Below are positions 1-6,974 of a DNA stretch of 17,067 nt, one piece after another. Positions within the stretch are counted from its first letter, which is position 1; each line of letters starts with the position of its first letter. Both the position numbers and the translations under genes were made by a program. The notes under the pieces were generated by a model. It saw only the letters and a program-made list of their open reading frames with translations. It did no database searches and was not told the origin of the DNA. Source of the stretch: Anaerolineales bacterium. Lineage in GTDB: Bacteria > Chloroflexota > Anaerolineae > Anaerolineales > Villigracilaceae. The stretch lies in assembly GCA_025966435.1 (NCBI GenBank), contig JAICRQ010000022.1, positions 1 through 17,067 of the forward strand, given 5' to 3'.

Positions 1-1
1 G

Positions 2-328
2 ATCGAGCCGCGTGAGGCGTATCCCAAGCTGGCGCACTCGCGCGCGCTTAAGCCTGTGGATGACCAGCCTGTGTGGTCGGTCACCTGTTTCTTTGTCGCA
101 AAGAAATTTCGGCGGCAGGGTATCACGGTCGAATTGTTAAAGGCGGCTGTGGAGCACGTTCGCAAACAGGGTGGCAAGATTGTCGAGGGGTATCCGGTGG
201 AAACGCAAAAGGACATGCCCGCGCCTTTCATTTATACCGGCACCGCATCCGCTTTCGAGCAGGCAGGTTTCCGTGAAGTCGCACGCCGGACTCCCACTCG
301 GCCGCTCTTTCGCTTCTTCATCGAATAA
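2..328 (+). CDS. GNAT-family N-acetyltransferase, C-terminal part (5' partial)
   Basis: The reading frame is open from base 2 to the TAA at 326-328, so the gene starts before the window and about 108 C-terminal residues are visible. The segment around CFFVAKKFRRQG resembles the acetyl-CoA pyrophosphate-binding motif A of GNAT enzymes (a beta strand, then R/Q-x-x-G-x-G/A), followed by a helix (LLKAAVEHVRKQGG). The later stretch SAFEQAGFREVARR matches the usual GNAT C-terminal pattern of an aromatic residue, Gly-Phe and a final strand. Such proteins transfer an acetyl group from acetyl-CoA to an amine; the substrate cannot be told. A GTG at base 56 could be read as a start, but it would cut the fold and the frame continues upstream, so I treat it as internal. 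The next gene starts 3 bp after its stop, so the two may be co-transcribed. Confidence 0.8.
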   Translation: MEPREAYPKLAHSRALKPVDDQPVWSVTCFFVAKKFRRQGITVELLKAAVEHVRKQGGKIVEGYPVETQKDMPAPFIYTGTASAFEQAGFREVARRTPTRPLFRFFIE

Positions 329-331
329 CGA

Positions 332-1669
332 ATGGCGTTTCGCGATATTCGAAAACAACGCAAATGGCTCAGCGCCGAAGAGATCCAGCTTCTTGCTCTT
401 GGGCTCATTGCGTTAGCTGCACTTCTCGCCGCAAACGTTGCGCTGGCGCGTGCCTTGCCCAGCGGAGAATGGTTCTTCCAGCGCTGGAGTGGAACGCGCG
501 CCTTCTTTTCTGAGGTCCTTCAATCTTCCGGGAGTATTAAAGGGGGGAGAACGATGCCTGAGGGGACGCTTGACATCATCCGTCACGCCAGCGGACCCTA
601 TACCACAGAGATTGCCCAACGGACTCAGGAAATCGTATATGGGCGCCCCGCCTTTTCGAGTGAATATACGTATGTGCTGAATGACCCGTTTTTTATTCTT
701 TTGCTATACACGCCACTGGCGCTGATTGCTGACTTCACATTGGCTCGTGGGATATGGATGTTGCTCTCTGAGCTTGCATTGATCGGGATCGTGTTGCTGG
801 CTCTAAATCTTTCCGAATGGGAGCCTCCGCGCTGGCTCTATGTATTATTGATTGGGTTTGGGTTGTTTCAGTATTTTAGCCTGAGCGCGCTGGTAACGGC
901 CTCCCCGGCAATCCTTTTGTCCTTTCTCTATCTCAGTATTTTGCTCGCCTTGCGTTCCTTCTCCGATGAGCTGGCAGGGATTCTTCTGGCTCTCGTCCCA
1001 TACCAATGGGAAGTAGGTGGTCTCTTTTTTGTTTTCATACTGGTCTTTGTTTTACTGAACCGGCGCTGGGGGGTGCTGGCAGGTTTGGGCATGGCACTCT
1101 TTGTGTTACTTGTCATATCATTTCTCGTGAATGCTGATTGGGGACTCCCATATATTCGTGCCGTTCTTTCCGCCTGGTATCGAAGTGCAAATCTAACGGC
1201 AGAGTATATACTGTCCACCTGGCTTCCCAATTTGAGGTTTCCTCTCGGCTCGACTGTTGCCATTGCGTTAGGCATCATTCTTCTTTTTGAATGGTGGGAT
1301 TCCGCCGATGCGCATTTTCGGCGTATCGTCTGGACGGCCTCCCTCTCGCTGGCAGCAACACCTCTGATGGGGCTTCCGATTTTTCCGTCCAACCATGTAG
1401 TTTTGATTCTGCCCTTTATCTTAATCCTGGCGCTCGTATGGGAACGCTGGCAACGGTATCGCGCATTGCGTGTGGATCTGCTGCTACTTTTGGTTCTGTC
1501 CATTCCTTTTGGCATGTATTATCGGGTGGTGTCTGTATATGATCCGCTTATGCTGGATCTCATGTCGATCCTGCCGCCCATCGCCGCGATCCTGGGCTTG
1601 TACTGGATGCGCTGGTGGGTTCTAAGGTCTCCGCGTACACTGTTCGACCGCCTCGGAGACAGACGATGA
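332..1669 (+). CDS. Multi-spanning membrane protein, GT87 (DUF2029)-like glycosyltransferase
   Basis: This 445-residue protein is mostly hydrophobic, with about ten likely membrane helices beginning near residues 18-40. After the first helix comes a long non-membrane loop (roughly 42-115) ending in NDPFFILLLYTPLAL. That layout, a loop followed by a proline-rich 'Y/P-P-x-x-x-L-L-x-P-L-A-L' segment, is typical of GT-C enzymes of the DUF2029/GT87 type, which use polyprenyl-phosphate sugars to glycosylate lipids or polysaccharides outside the cytoplasmic membrane. The family assignment is by pattern only; the sugar and acceptor are unknown. The ATG at 332 lies 3 bp after the GNAT stop and lacks a clear Shine-Dalgarno. 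I keep it because it includes the first membrane helix and a basic N-terminus (RKQRK). Its TGA overlaps the next ATG in the tetranucleotide ATGA, so the two are probably translationally coupled. Confidence 0.75.
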   Translation: MAFRDIRKQRKWLSAEEIQLLALGLIALAALLAANVALARALPSGEWFFQRWSGTRAFFSEVLQSSGSIKGGRTMPEGTLDIIRHASGPYTTEIAQRTQEIVYGRPAFSSEYTYVLNDPFFILLLYTPLALIADFTLARGIWMLLSELALIGIVLLALNLSEWEPPRWLYVLLIGFGLFQYFSLSALVTASPAILLSFLYLSILLALRSFSDELAGILLALVPYQWEVGGLFFVFILVFVLLNRRWGVLAGLGMALFVLLVISFLVNADWGLPYIRAVLSAWYRSANLTAEYILSTWLPNLRFPLGSTVAIALGIILLFEWWDSADAHFRRIVWTASLSLAATPLMGLPIFPSNHVVLILPFILILALVWERWQRYRALRVDLLLLLVLSIPFGMYYRVVSVYDPLMLDLMSILPPIAAILGLYWMRWWVLRSPRTLFDRLGDRR

Positions 1670-3234
1670 ACTGGCGTCACTATGCAGCTCTCTTTGTCAT
1701 AGGCTTCATCGTTCCCTTTCTGGTCTCACGCTTTCAATCCCTGCCAGGGTATATGGATGCCGACTACTATTTTGCGGGCGGCATTCAATTGGCGGAAGGG
1801 CGGGGCTTCACAGAACCTTATCTGTGGAATTATCTGGATGACCCAGCAAGCCTGCCTCATCCCTCCCATACGTACTGGATGCCGCTGGCTTCCATCGTCT
1901 CTGCGCTGGGGATGTGGTTTACTGGTCAGGTCACTTATGCTGCAGGGCGCTTGCCGTTCCTTCTACTTTCGGCGTGTGTGCCGTTATTGACGGCGACTCT
2001 TGCCTTTCGCGTTTCCGGGCAGACGCGACTTGCCGTGGTCTCCGGACTGCTCTCTGCGTTTTCCCTTTATTACGCGCCCTTCATGCCCGTCCCGGATAAT
2101 TATGCGCTGTACATGCTGCTTGGCAGCATGTTCCTGCTCCTTGCACCGCGGCGCGAGGACTGGGTTCCGGTCGTTCTTGGCGCGCTTGCCGGTTTAATGA
2201 CACTTGCCCGCAGCGATGGATTGCTCTGGCTGGGACTCGCGAGTCTTACAGTCATGTGGAACTCTTCGCGCAGAAATGAGAATACCTTCAATGAATGGCT
2301 TCGCCGAATCATTCTGGCTGTATTCCTAGTGCTCCTGGGATATCTGCTGACGATGGGATGGTGGCATGTTCGCAACCTAGATCTTTTTGGCTCGCTCCTC
2401 ACACCGGGAGGCGGACGGTTGCTCTGGCTTCAAAACTACAACCAGACATTCATCTATCCACCGGAGAACCTGACCCGCGACTCATTTCTTCAAGCGGGCT
2501 GGGACCTGGCTCTTCAGAACCGACTCCGTGCTTTTATCTCTAATTTCAGTAATGCATTCGCCGCCCAGGGCGGAATTTTTCTCTTTCCATTTATCCTGAT
2601 CGGTTTGTGGCAAGTACGGCGTGACCTTCGGACAAAGATCGCAATTACTGGTTGGCTACTTCTGTTTGCCGTAATGACGGTCATCTTTCCGTTTGCAGGT
2701 TCGCGCGGCAGTTTTTTTCACGCGGGGGCTGCCTTCCAGCCCTATTGGTGGGTTGCCGCGCCGATCGGCCTGGAGGCGGTCATTGACTGGGCGCGCCGCC
2801 GGGGCAGGTTCGCAGAGAAGAACGCACCTGTTTTTCTGCAAAGTATTCTCGTTTTGTTGGCGTTGTTCATGACCGTGTATCTTGTAAATTTTCGTGTCAT
2901 TGCTGACGGGTGGGCAAAGGATGACCTGATTTACCCATCTGTGGAAAAAATGTTAATAGAGCAGGGGATCACTCTTGGGGATGTTGTAATCGTTCGTAAC
3001 CCGCCCGGCTATTTCATTGCTTCTAACCGTCCTTCTGTTGCGTTGCCGTTCGGCGATGAATCGACGATCTTAGAAGTGGCAGAAAAGTTCGACGCCCGCT
3101 ATCTGGTGCTCGAGAAAGGCGGTACTTTCGACTCCATTCAAGACTTGTATGAGGAACCGCAAAGCAACTCTGCATTTGTCTACTTAGGAGAGGTCAATGA
3201 AGCGAAGCTTTACCGCATCGAACTGGCGCGTTGA
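1666..3234 (+). CDS. GT-C membrane glycosyltransferase, GT39/ArnT-like
   Basis: A 522-residue multi-spanning protein. The frame is open from 1615, but the ATG at 1666 overlaps the previous stop (ATGA) and puts a membrane helix at residues 5-22 directly at the N-terminus, so I choose it. Immediately after this helix comes YMDADYYF, with D31 and D33. An acidic pair in the first extracytoplasmic loop is the catalytic signature of GT-C enzymes of the PMT/ArnT/GT39 clan. The following GGIQLAEGRGF and PSHTYWMPLAS elements also fit that clan. About a dozen hydrophobic segments follow, then a soluble C-terminal tail of roughly 100 residues ending in LGEVNEAKLYRIELAR. It probably transfers a sugar from a polyprenyl-phosphate donor to a lipid, glycan or protein. 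The exact substrate is unknown. Confidence 0.75.
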   Translation: MNWRHYAALFVIGFIVPFLVSRFQSLPGYMDADYYFAGGIQLAEGRGFTEPYLWNYLDDPASLPHPSHTYWMPLASIVSALGMWFTGQVTYAAGRLPFLLLSACVPLLTATLAFRVSGQTRLAVVSGLLSAFSLYYAPFMPVPDNYALYMLLGSMFLLLAPRREDWVPVVLGALAGLMTLARSDGLLWLGLASLTVMWNSSRRNENTFNEWLRRIILAVFLVLLGYLLTMGWWHVRNLDLFGSLLTPGGGRLLWLQNYNQTFIYPPENLTRDSFLQAGWDLALQNRLRAFISNFSNAFAAQGGIFLFPFILIGLWQVRRDLRTKIAITGWLLLFAVMTVIFPFAGSRGSFFHAGAAFQPYWWVAAPIGLEAVIDWARRRGRFAEKNAPVFLQSILVLLALFMTVYLVNFRVIADGWAKDDLIYPSVEKMLIEQGITLGDVVIVRNPPGYFIASNRPSVALPFGDESTILEVAEKFDARYLVLEKGGTFDSIQDLYEEPQSNSAFVYLGEVNEAKLYRIELAR

Positions 3235-4669
3235 CTTCTGGGTCGTCCTTGCCGTTGCCGCGCTGGTGGCTGTCCTCTTTTATTTGATTGTCAGCCTTAG
3301 GGCGTTCAGTCTTGGTTTTCCGCTTGATGACGCGTGGATTCACCTCACATACGCACGGAACCTCGCCGAGCATGGCGAGTGGGCATTTCGGCTCGGGGAA
3401 CGGTCTGCGGGTTCTACCTCTCCTCTTTGGACAGCTCTTCTTTCCATTGGATTCTTGATTGGTCTCGCCCCTTATGTATGGACGTATTTAGCCGGGTGGG
3501 CTGTTTTGACTCTATTAGCTCTCTGCGCTGAAAAACTCGCAAGGAAACTTGTGACTACCTATAGCCCCCGGATTCCATGGGCAGGGTTGTTTTTTATTTT
3601 TGCCTGGCATCTCACCTGGTCTGCCGTCTCCGGGATGGAAACACTCCTGCACGGACTCATTGTCCTGGCAGTGCTGGGTGCTCTTATGAGTGGTTCGCGG
3701 CGTTACCTCACGCTGGGCTTGCTGACTGGCTTAAGCGTCTGGGTTCGGCCGGATGGTATGACCCTGCTTGGACCTATTCTCTTTGTTGCGCTGTTTTCTG
3801 AGAAAACCTGGTCTCGACGCGGCGAAGCGATCGGGATGACACTGATCGGTTTTGGTTCCCTGATCCTTCCGTATCTTCTCTTTAACCTGGCCCTTTCTGA
3901 TCGTGCGATGCCGAACACGTTCTATGCCAAGCAAGCAGAGTATGGTTCGTTTTGGGAGTCAAAACCGTTCCTGGAACGAGTCAGTGATTACCTGGCGCCA
4001 ATCCTGGCGAGCCCTTTCCTAGTCCTGATTCCAGGCGCTGTGATCTGGCTTGTCAAGAGAATTCGCTCATGGGACTGGGGTGTGCTCGCGAGTCTGCTTT
4101 GGGTTTTAGGTTACATTGGAATTTACTTTGCAAGTTTGCCTGCCTATCAGCATGGCAGGTATATTATCCCCGCTTTGCCTGTGATGTATTTGTGGGGCAT
4201 TCTTGGCTTTTTCAAAATCGTTTTGACACCTCAGGTAAACAGGCGGCTTGCGTTTGTTTGGCAGACCCTTACTATCGTTCTTTGTCTCGCCTTTACATTT
4301 CTGGGCGCGCGTCAGAATGCAAATGATGTCCTTTGGGTGGAAAGCGAAATGGTTGCCACAGCAAAGTGGGTGAATCAGAATCTCCCCTCAGATACTTTGC
4401 TTGCCGTGCACGACATCGGCGCCCTTGGATTTTACATACAAAACCCCATAGTCGATATGGCGGGGTTGATAACCCCCCAGGTGGTTCCCTTCATTCGTGA
4501 TGAAGCTCGGTTGGCACAGTATCTTGACTCCAATTCTGTGGATTACCTGATCACATTCCCAAGTTTTTATCCACAACTTACATCACAGCGGGAGCTTGTG
4601 TTCCAAGCCGGCATGGACGTCCAGTTAGAAGGGCTCGGCGAGAACATGGGGGTATACCGCTGGAGGTAA
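3197..4669 (+). CDS. GT-C membrane glycosyltransferase, PMT-clan-like
   Basis: A 490-residue integral membrane protein. The start at 3197 is supported by AGGAGAGG just upstream (about 3186-3193) and gives a basic N-terminus followed by a helix at residues 14-35. After that helix comes FPLDDAWIHLTYARNLAEHG, with the acidic pair D44/D45. The same layout is found in GT-C enzymes, including those with the 'DDAxIxxRYxxN' type of first loop. GSTSPLWTALL follows, matching the conserved 'GxTSPLW/L' segment of this kind of protein. Around ten helices follow and a soluble tail (about 385-490) with VHDIGALGFY and VDMAGL. The gene begins 38 bp inside the preceding one, which suggests translational coupling. 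The three GT-C genes therefore look like one operon. No terminator was seen after the TAA at 4667-4669. Confidence 0.75.
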   Translation: MKRSFTASNWRVDFWVVLAVAALVAVLFYLIVSLRAFSLGFPLDDAWIHLTYARNLAEHGEWAFRLGERSAGSTSPLWTALLSIGFLIGLAPYVWTYLAGWAVLTLLALCAEKLARKLVTTYSPRIPWAGLFFIFAWHLTWSAVSGMETLLHGLIVLAVLGALMSGSRRYLTLGLLTGLSVWVRPDGMTLLGPILFVALFSEKTWSRRGEAIGMTLIGFGSLILPYLLFNLALSDRAMPNTFYAKQAEYGSFWESKPFLERVSDYLAPILASPFLVLIPGAVIWLVKRIRSWDWGVLASLLWVLGYIGIYFASLPAYQHGRYIIPALPVMYLWGILGFFKIVLTPQVNRRLAFVWQTLTIVLCLAFTFLGARQNANDVLWVESEMVATAKWVNQNLPSDTLLAVHDIGALGFYIQNPIVDMAGLITPQVVPFIRDEARLAQYLDSNSVDYLITFPSFYPQLTSQRELVFQAGMDVQLEGLGENMGVYRWR

Positions 4670-4707
4670 AGTATTACGAAATTGAAATGCGAAGGCAAAC
4701 CGATTAA

Positions 4708-4736
4708 TTGCCCGCAGGTCGCTACTGTGCTATACT
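4708..4736 (+). promoter_or_regulatory. Sigma-70-type promoter for the response regulator/kinase pair
   Basis: TTGCCC at 4708-4713 and TATACT at 4731-4736 are separated by exactly 17 bp. A TG dinucleotide one base before the -10 (4728-4729) makes it an extended -10. The expected transcription start is near 4743, giving a leader of about 27 nt with only weak Shine-Dalgarno-like AAAGA next to the ATG at 4770. Confidence 0.6.
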
Positions 4737-4769
4737 CAAACCAGGAAAATTTGAGCAGACATATAAAGA

Positions 4770-5465
4770 ATGAATGAGATAACCTTGCTCATTGCAGATG
4801 ATCATCCCCTCTTCCGCCAGGGTGTCGTAGACACACTTTCACTGGAGGAAGATTTTCGAATCGTGGGGCAAGCCTCGAATGGAACTGAAGCGATTGAGCG
4901 GATCCGCATCCTGAAACCCAAGGTCGCGATTCTCGACGTGAACATGCCCGGACTCAATGGTCAGCAGGTGACTCATCAGGTGACCTCTGAGCATTTGCCG
5001 ACACGCGTTGTGCTCCTCACGGGATATGATGATATTGAGCAAGCTATCCATGCCGTATTAGCCGGTGCATTTGGCTACTGCGCAAAGGATATTCAACCTG
5101 AGGTATTGTCGCGAACTGTGCGGGCTGTAGCGGACGGTAAGTATGCTGTAGCAGGTAATATCTTCACCCGCCGCGAGTTGGACAACTGGATCGATGAGCA
5201 AATGGACGGCTCGCGCAGATCCTATAGCGAGCCAGGCTCTCCGTTCCACCCGCTTTCCGATCGGGAAATGGAAGTCCTAGCCTGTGTCGTGCGCGGAATG
5301 AGTAACAAGGAAATTGCCGGGTTATTGGGCATCAGCCATCAAACCGTTAAAAATCACGTTACCTCCATCTTGAGAAAATTCGGCGTAGAAGATCGCACTC
5401 AGGCGGTCGTCTATGCTCTGAAGCGGGGTTGGGTAAAACTGCAAAACGATCACGTTAAAAATTAG
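4770..5465 (+). CDS. NarL/FixJ-family response regulator (DegU-like)
   Basis: This 231-residue protein has an N-terminal receiver domain (about 3-120) and a C-terminal LuxR-type helix-turn-helix (about 162-225). Receiver residues are complete: acidic pocket D10/D11, phospho-acceptor D56 in LDVNMPG, T84, and K106 in YCAKD. The DNA-binding domain carries LSDREMEVLACVVRGMSNKEIA and HQTVKNHVTSILRK, the usual recognition-helix pattern. Phosphorylation by a partner kinase would promote DNA binding. The very next gene, 11 bp downstream, is a DegS-like kinase, so the two are almost certainly cognate. A good promoter lies just upstream at 4708-4736. Their position right before the pilin gene suggests that the Tad cluster may be a target, but no binding site was identified. 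A linker of about 40 residues (RRELDNWIDEQMDGSRR) separates the domains. Confidence 0.92.
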   Translation: MNEITLLIADDHPLFRQGVVDTLSLEEDFRIVGQASNGTEAIERIRILKPKVAILDVNMPGLNGQQVTHQVTSEHLPTRVVLLTGYDDIEQAIHAVLAGAFGYCAKDIQPEVLSRTVRAVADGKYAVAGNIFTRRELDNWIDEQMDGSRRSYSEPGSPFHPLSDREMEVLACVVRGMSNKEIAGLLGISHQTVKNHVTSILRKFGVEDRTQAVVYALKRGWVKLQNDHVKN

Positions 5466-5476
5466 GAGTAAGCGTT

Positions 5477-6499
5477 ATGGCAATGGATATCGTCACGTCT
5501 GGTGGGGGAGAATTGGATTTGCAGTCAGAATTGGAAGAGACAGAACGAGCATTGCGAGAAGTCACCTTGATGATCGAACAGAGTCAGGGTGAAGTCATGA
5601 AGCTTTCCCAGCGGAATGCGGCGATTACTACGCACCTTCAGCAGCTCCAGAACCAATTCGATCAAATGCCCCCGCAGGAGATTCGCAACGTTTACGACTC
5701 CGCTCTGGACGCGCAGCAGCGCCTATTTGTGATGCGCGGACAACTCGAGAAATTGCAGAACGAAAAATCTCATTTGGAGCGTTTCAAATCGACCCTGGAA
5801 CGGGCGCGCGTCTCCTCAAGCTCGGCTATTGCCTCTGCCGCCGGTTCGAGAGGTCCATTAGCCAGCGTTGAGATGCTGGTCAACGCACAGGAGACGGAAC
5901 GTCAGCGGCTCTCACGCCAGATGCACGATGGTCCCGCACAAGCCCTGTCTAATTTCATCCTCCAAACGGAGATCGCCATGCGACTGATGGATGTGGATAC
6001 AGGTCAGGCTCGTGATGAATTGAACAGCCTGAAGGCCTCTGCCATGGGTACCTTCCAAAAGGTGCGGAATTTTATCTTTGAGCTACGCCCGATGATGTTA
6101 GATGATCTGGGGCTCGCGCCCACAGTGCGCAGGTATGCGGATGCATTCAAAGAACAGGCTGGGCTGGACATCAACGTTACCATAACGGGTCATGAGCGTC
6201 GCTTGGAGCCCTATCTGGAAGTGATGCTCTTTCGCGCCATTCAGGAACTGCTCGGGAATGCCGCTCGCCATAGTCAGGCCAGCCTGGTCAAGGTCGTTGT
6301 AGACCTTGGGGAGGATCGCATCCGTGTAAGTGTGGATGATAACGGCAAAGGGTTTGACCCTGACTCACTCCAGCAGAGCAATAGTCTTGGCCTCAAATTA
6401 ATTCGTGAACGTACAGAAATGCTTGGCGGAAGCTTTGAAGTAGACAGCGCGATTGGAAAAGGTACACGGATTTTGTTTGCGGTTCCTGCCCGTTCTTAA
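5477..6499 (+). CDS. Soluble DegS-like sensor histidine kinase (HisKA_3)
   Basis: A 340-residue kinase with no membrane helix. Residues 12-112 are rich in Glu, Gln, Leu and Arg in heptad-like order and should form a long coiled coil, as in Bacillus DegS. The dimerisation/phospho-transfer domain holds RQMHDGPAQALSN, with H150 the predicted phosphorylated histidine. FELRPMMLDDLGL (about 201-213) is the conserved helix of HisKA_3 kinases. The ATPase domain has an N box with E257 and N261 (QELLGNAARHS), a G1 box D288-N-G (DDNGKGF), and a G2-like GKGTRI near the end. The closest recognisable relative is DegS, a cytoplasmic kinase that senses internal signals through its N-terminal region. The ATG at 5477 follows AGGAG at 5464-5468, which overlaps the regulator's stop, so the pair is one operon. 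Confidence 0.92.
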   Translation: MAMDIVTSGGGELDLQSELEETERALREVTLMIEQSQGEVMKLSQRNAAITTHLQQLQNQFDQMPPQEIRNVYDSALDAQQRLFVMRGQLEKLQNEKSHLERFKSTLERARVSSSSAIASAAGSRGPLASVEMLVNAQETERQRLSRQMHDGPAQALSNFILQTEIAMRLMDVDTGQARDELNSLKASAMGTFQKVRNFIFELRPMMLDDLGLAPTVRRYADAFKEQAGLDINVTITGHERRLEPYLEVMLFRAIQELLGNAARHSQASLVKVVVDLGEDRIRVSVDDNGKGFDPDSLQQSNSLGLKLIRERTEMLGGSFEVDSAIGKGTRILFAVPARS

Positions 6500-6568
6500 G
6501 CCATACAGAGTTTGCAACTCGCTTAAGTGCGCATAACAGGATTGTAAGCCCTAAAGGTACTATTCCTC

Positions 6569-6596
6569 TTGAAGTTTTTCCTATTATCAGTAAAAT
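6569..6596 (+). promoter_or_regulatory. Predicted promoter of the Flp pilin gene
   Basis: TTGAAG at 6569-6574 and TAAAAT at 6591-6596 with a 16-bp spacer. The expected start is near 6603, about 53 nt before the pilin ATG, and directly before a small hairpin at 6607-6623. A strong terminator after the pilin gene supports a separate short transcript. Confidence 0.5.
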
Positions 6597-6606
6597 ATAG
6601 ATAAGT

Positions 6607-6623
6607 CTGAGAGTGGTTCTCAG
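6607..6623 (+). promoter_or_regulatory. Hairpin at the predicted 5' end of the pilin mRNA
   Basis: CTGAGA (6607-6612) pairs with TCTCAG (6618-6623) across a 5-base loop. It would lie within the first few bases of the transcript predicted from the 6569-6596 promoter, where 5' stem-loops commonly protect abundant mRNAs from decay. No T-run follows, so it is not a terminator. A protein-binding operator is the alternative. Confidence 0.35.
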
Positions 6624-6655
6624 AAAACACATTTATTTACGAAAGGATTAATATC

Positions 6656-6805
6656 ATGTTATTCGCTCCGAAAGAAAAAGGTCAAGGTCTGGTTGAATAT
6701 GCGATCATTCTCGCCCTCGTCGCCATCGTCGTGATCGCAGTCATGCGTCTGCTTGGACCCAAAATCGGCAATACGTTCAGCACCATCAACAGCTCACTGC
6801 CGTAA
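6656..6805 (+). CDS. flp: Flp/Fap-type pilin, major pilus subunit
   Basis: A 49-residue gene that size-based gene finding easily misses. ATG at 6656 follows GAAAGGA at 6641-6647, and the frame ends with TAA at 6803-6805. Residues 1-9 are a short positively charged leader (KEKG). The processing motif G9|QGLVEY follows, with the conserved Glu and Tyr at mature positions 5 and 6, as in class IVb Flp pilins cleaved by a TadV/CpaA-type prepilin peptidase. Residues 16-34 form one continuous hydrophobic helix (AIILALVAIVVIAVMRLLG), and a short polar tail of about 15 residues ends the protein. The mature pilin would be about 40 residues. It precedes cpaB-cpaE-cpaF-tadB-tadC, so it is almost certainly the subunit polymerised by this machine. 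Its own promoter and terminator fit a high-copy structural protein. Confidence 0.93.
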   Translation: MLFAPKEKGQGLVEYAIILALVAIVVIAVMRLLGPKIGNTFSTINSSLP

Positions 6806-6829
6806 CCCGGGCTTTTCGCAGCTACTAAG

Positions 6830-6863
6830 AGGACTCTGTCTTGGGACAGAGTCCTACTTTTTT
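6830..6863 (+). terminator. Strong intrinsic terminator after the pilin gene
   Basis: A perfect 11-bp stem (AGGACTCTGTC, 6830-6840, with GACAGAGTCCT, 6845-6855), a TTGG loop, then six T residues at 6858-6863. It lies 25 bp after the pilin stop and would separate the pilin message from the downstream assembly genes. Confidence 0.92.
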
Positions 6864-6885
6864 ACCACTTAATTTTCACTTAATA

Positions 6886-6913
6886 TTACAGTTTTAGGGT
6901 TATACTATACAAT
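6886..6913 (+). promoter_or_regulatory. Possible promoter of the cpaB-tadC operon
   Basis: After the pilin terminator the assembly genes need a new start. An AT-rich stretch offers TTACAG (6886-6891), 16 bp, then TACAAT (6908-6913). An overlapping -10 candidate is TATACT at 6901-6906. Neither has a strong -35, so activator dependence is possible. A 5-bp inverted repeat (CTGCC 6930-6934, GGCAG 6944-6948) lies in the leader. Confidence 0.4.
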
Positions 6914-6974
6914 AATTGCAAGAAAAGACCTGCCAAAGTAAGCGGCAGAGCAGATAAGAGAGGAGAACTACCCC

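Noticed and set aside
928..1515. Open frame of 195 codons on the minus strand.
   Set aside because: Antisense to a membrane protein gene; its Ser/Arg/Lys-rich composition is what the complement of hydrophobic codons gives.
1615..1665. Upstream extension of the second glycosyltransferase.
   Set aside because: It adds a non-hydrophobic 17-residue piece inside the preceding gene; the ATGA overlap start at 1666 is better.
6508..6524. Hairpin GAGTT-TGC-AACTC after the kinase gene as terminator.
   Set aside because: The stem is only 5 bp and no T-run follows, so it is not a credible terminator.
6910..6974. Possible riboswitch in the cpaB leader.
   Set aside because: Only a 5-bp inverted repeat is present and no match to a cyclic-di-GMP or other riboswitch consensus could be seen in a leader of about 60 nt.
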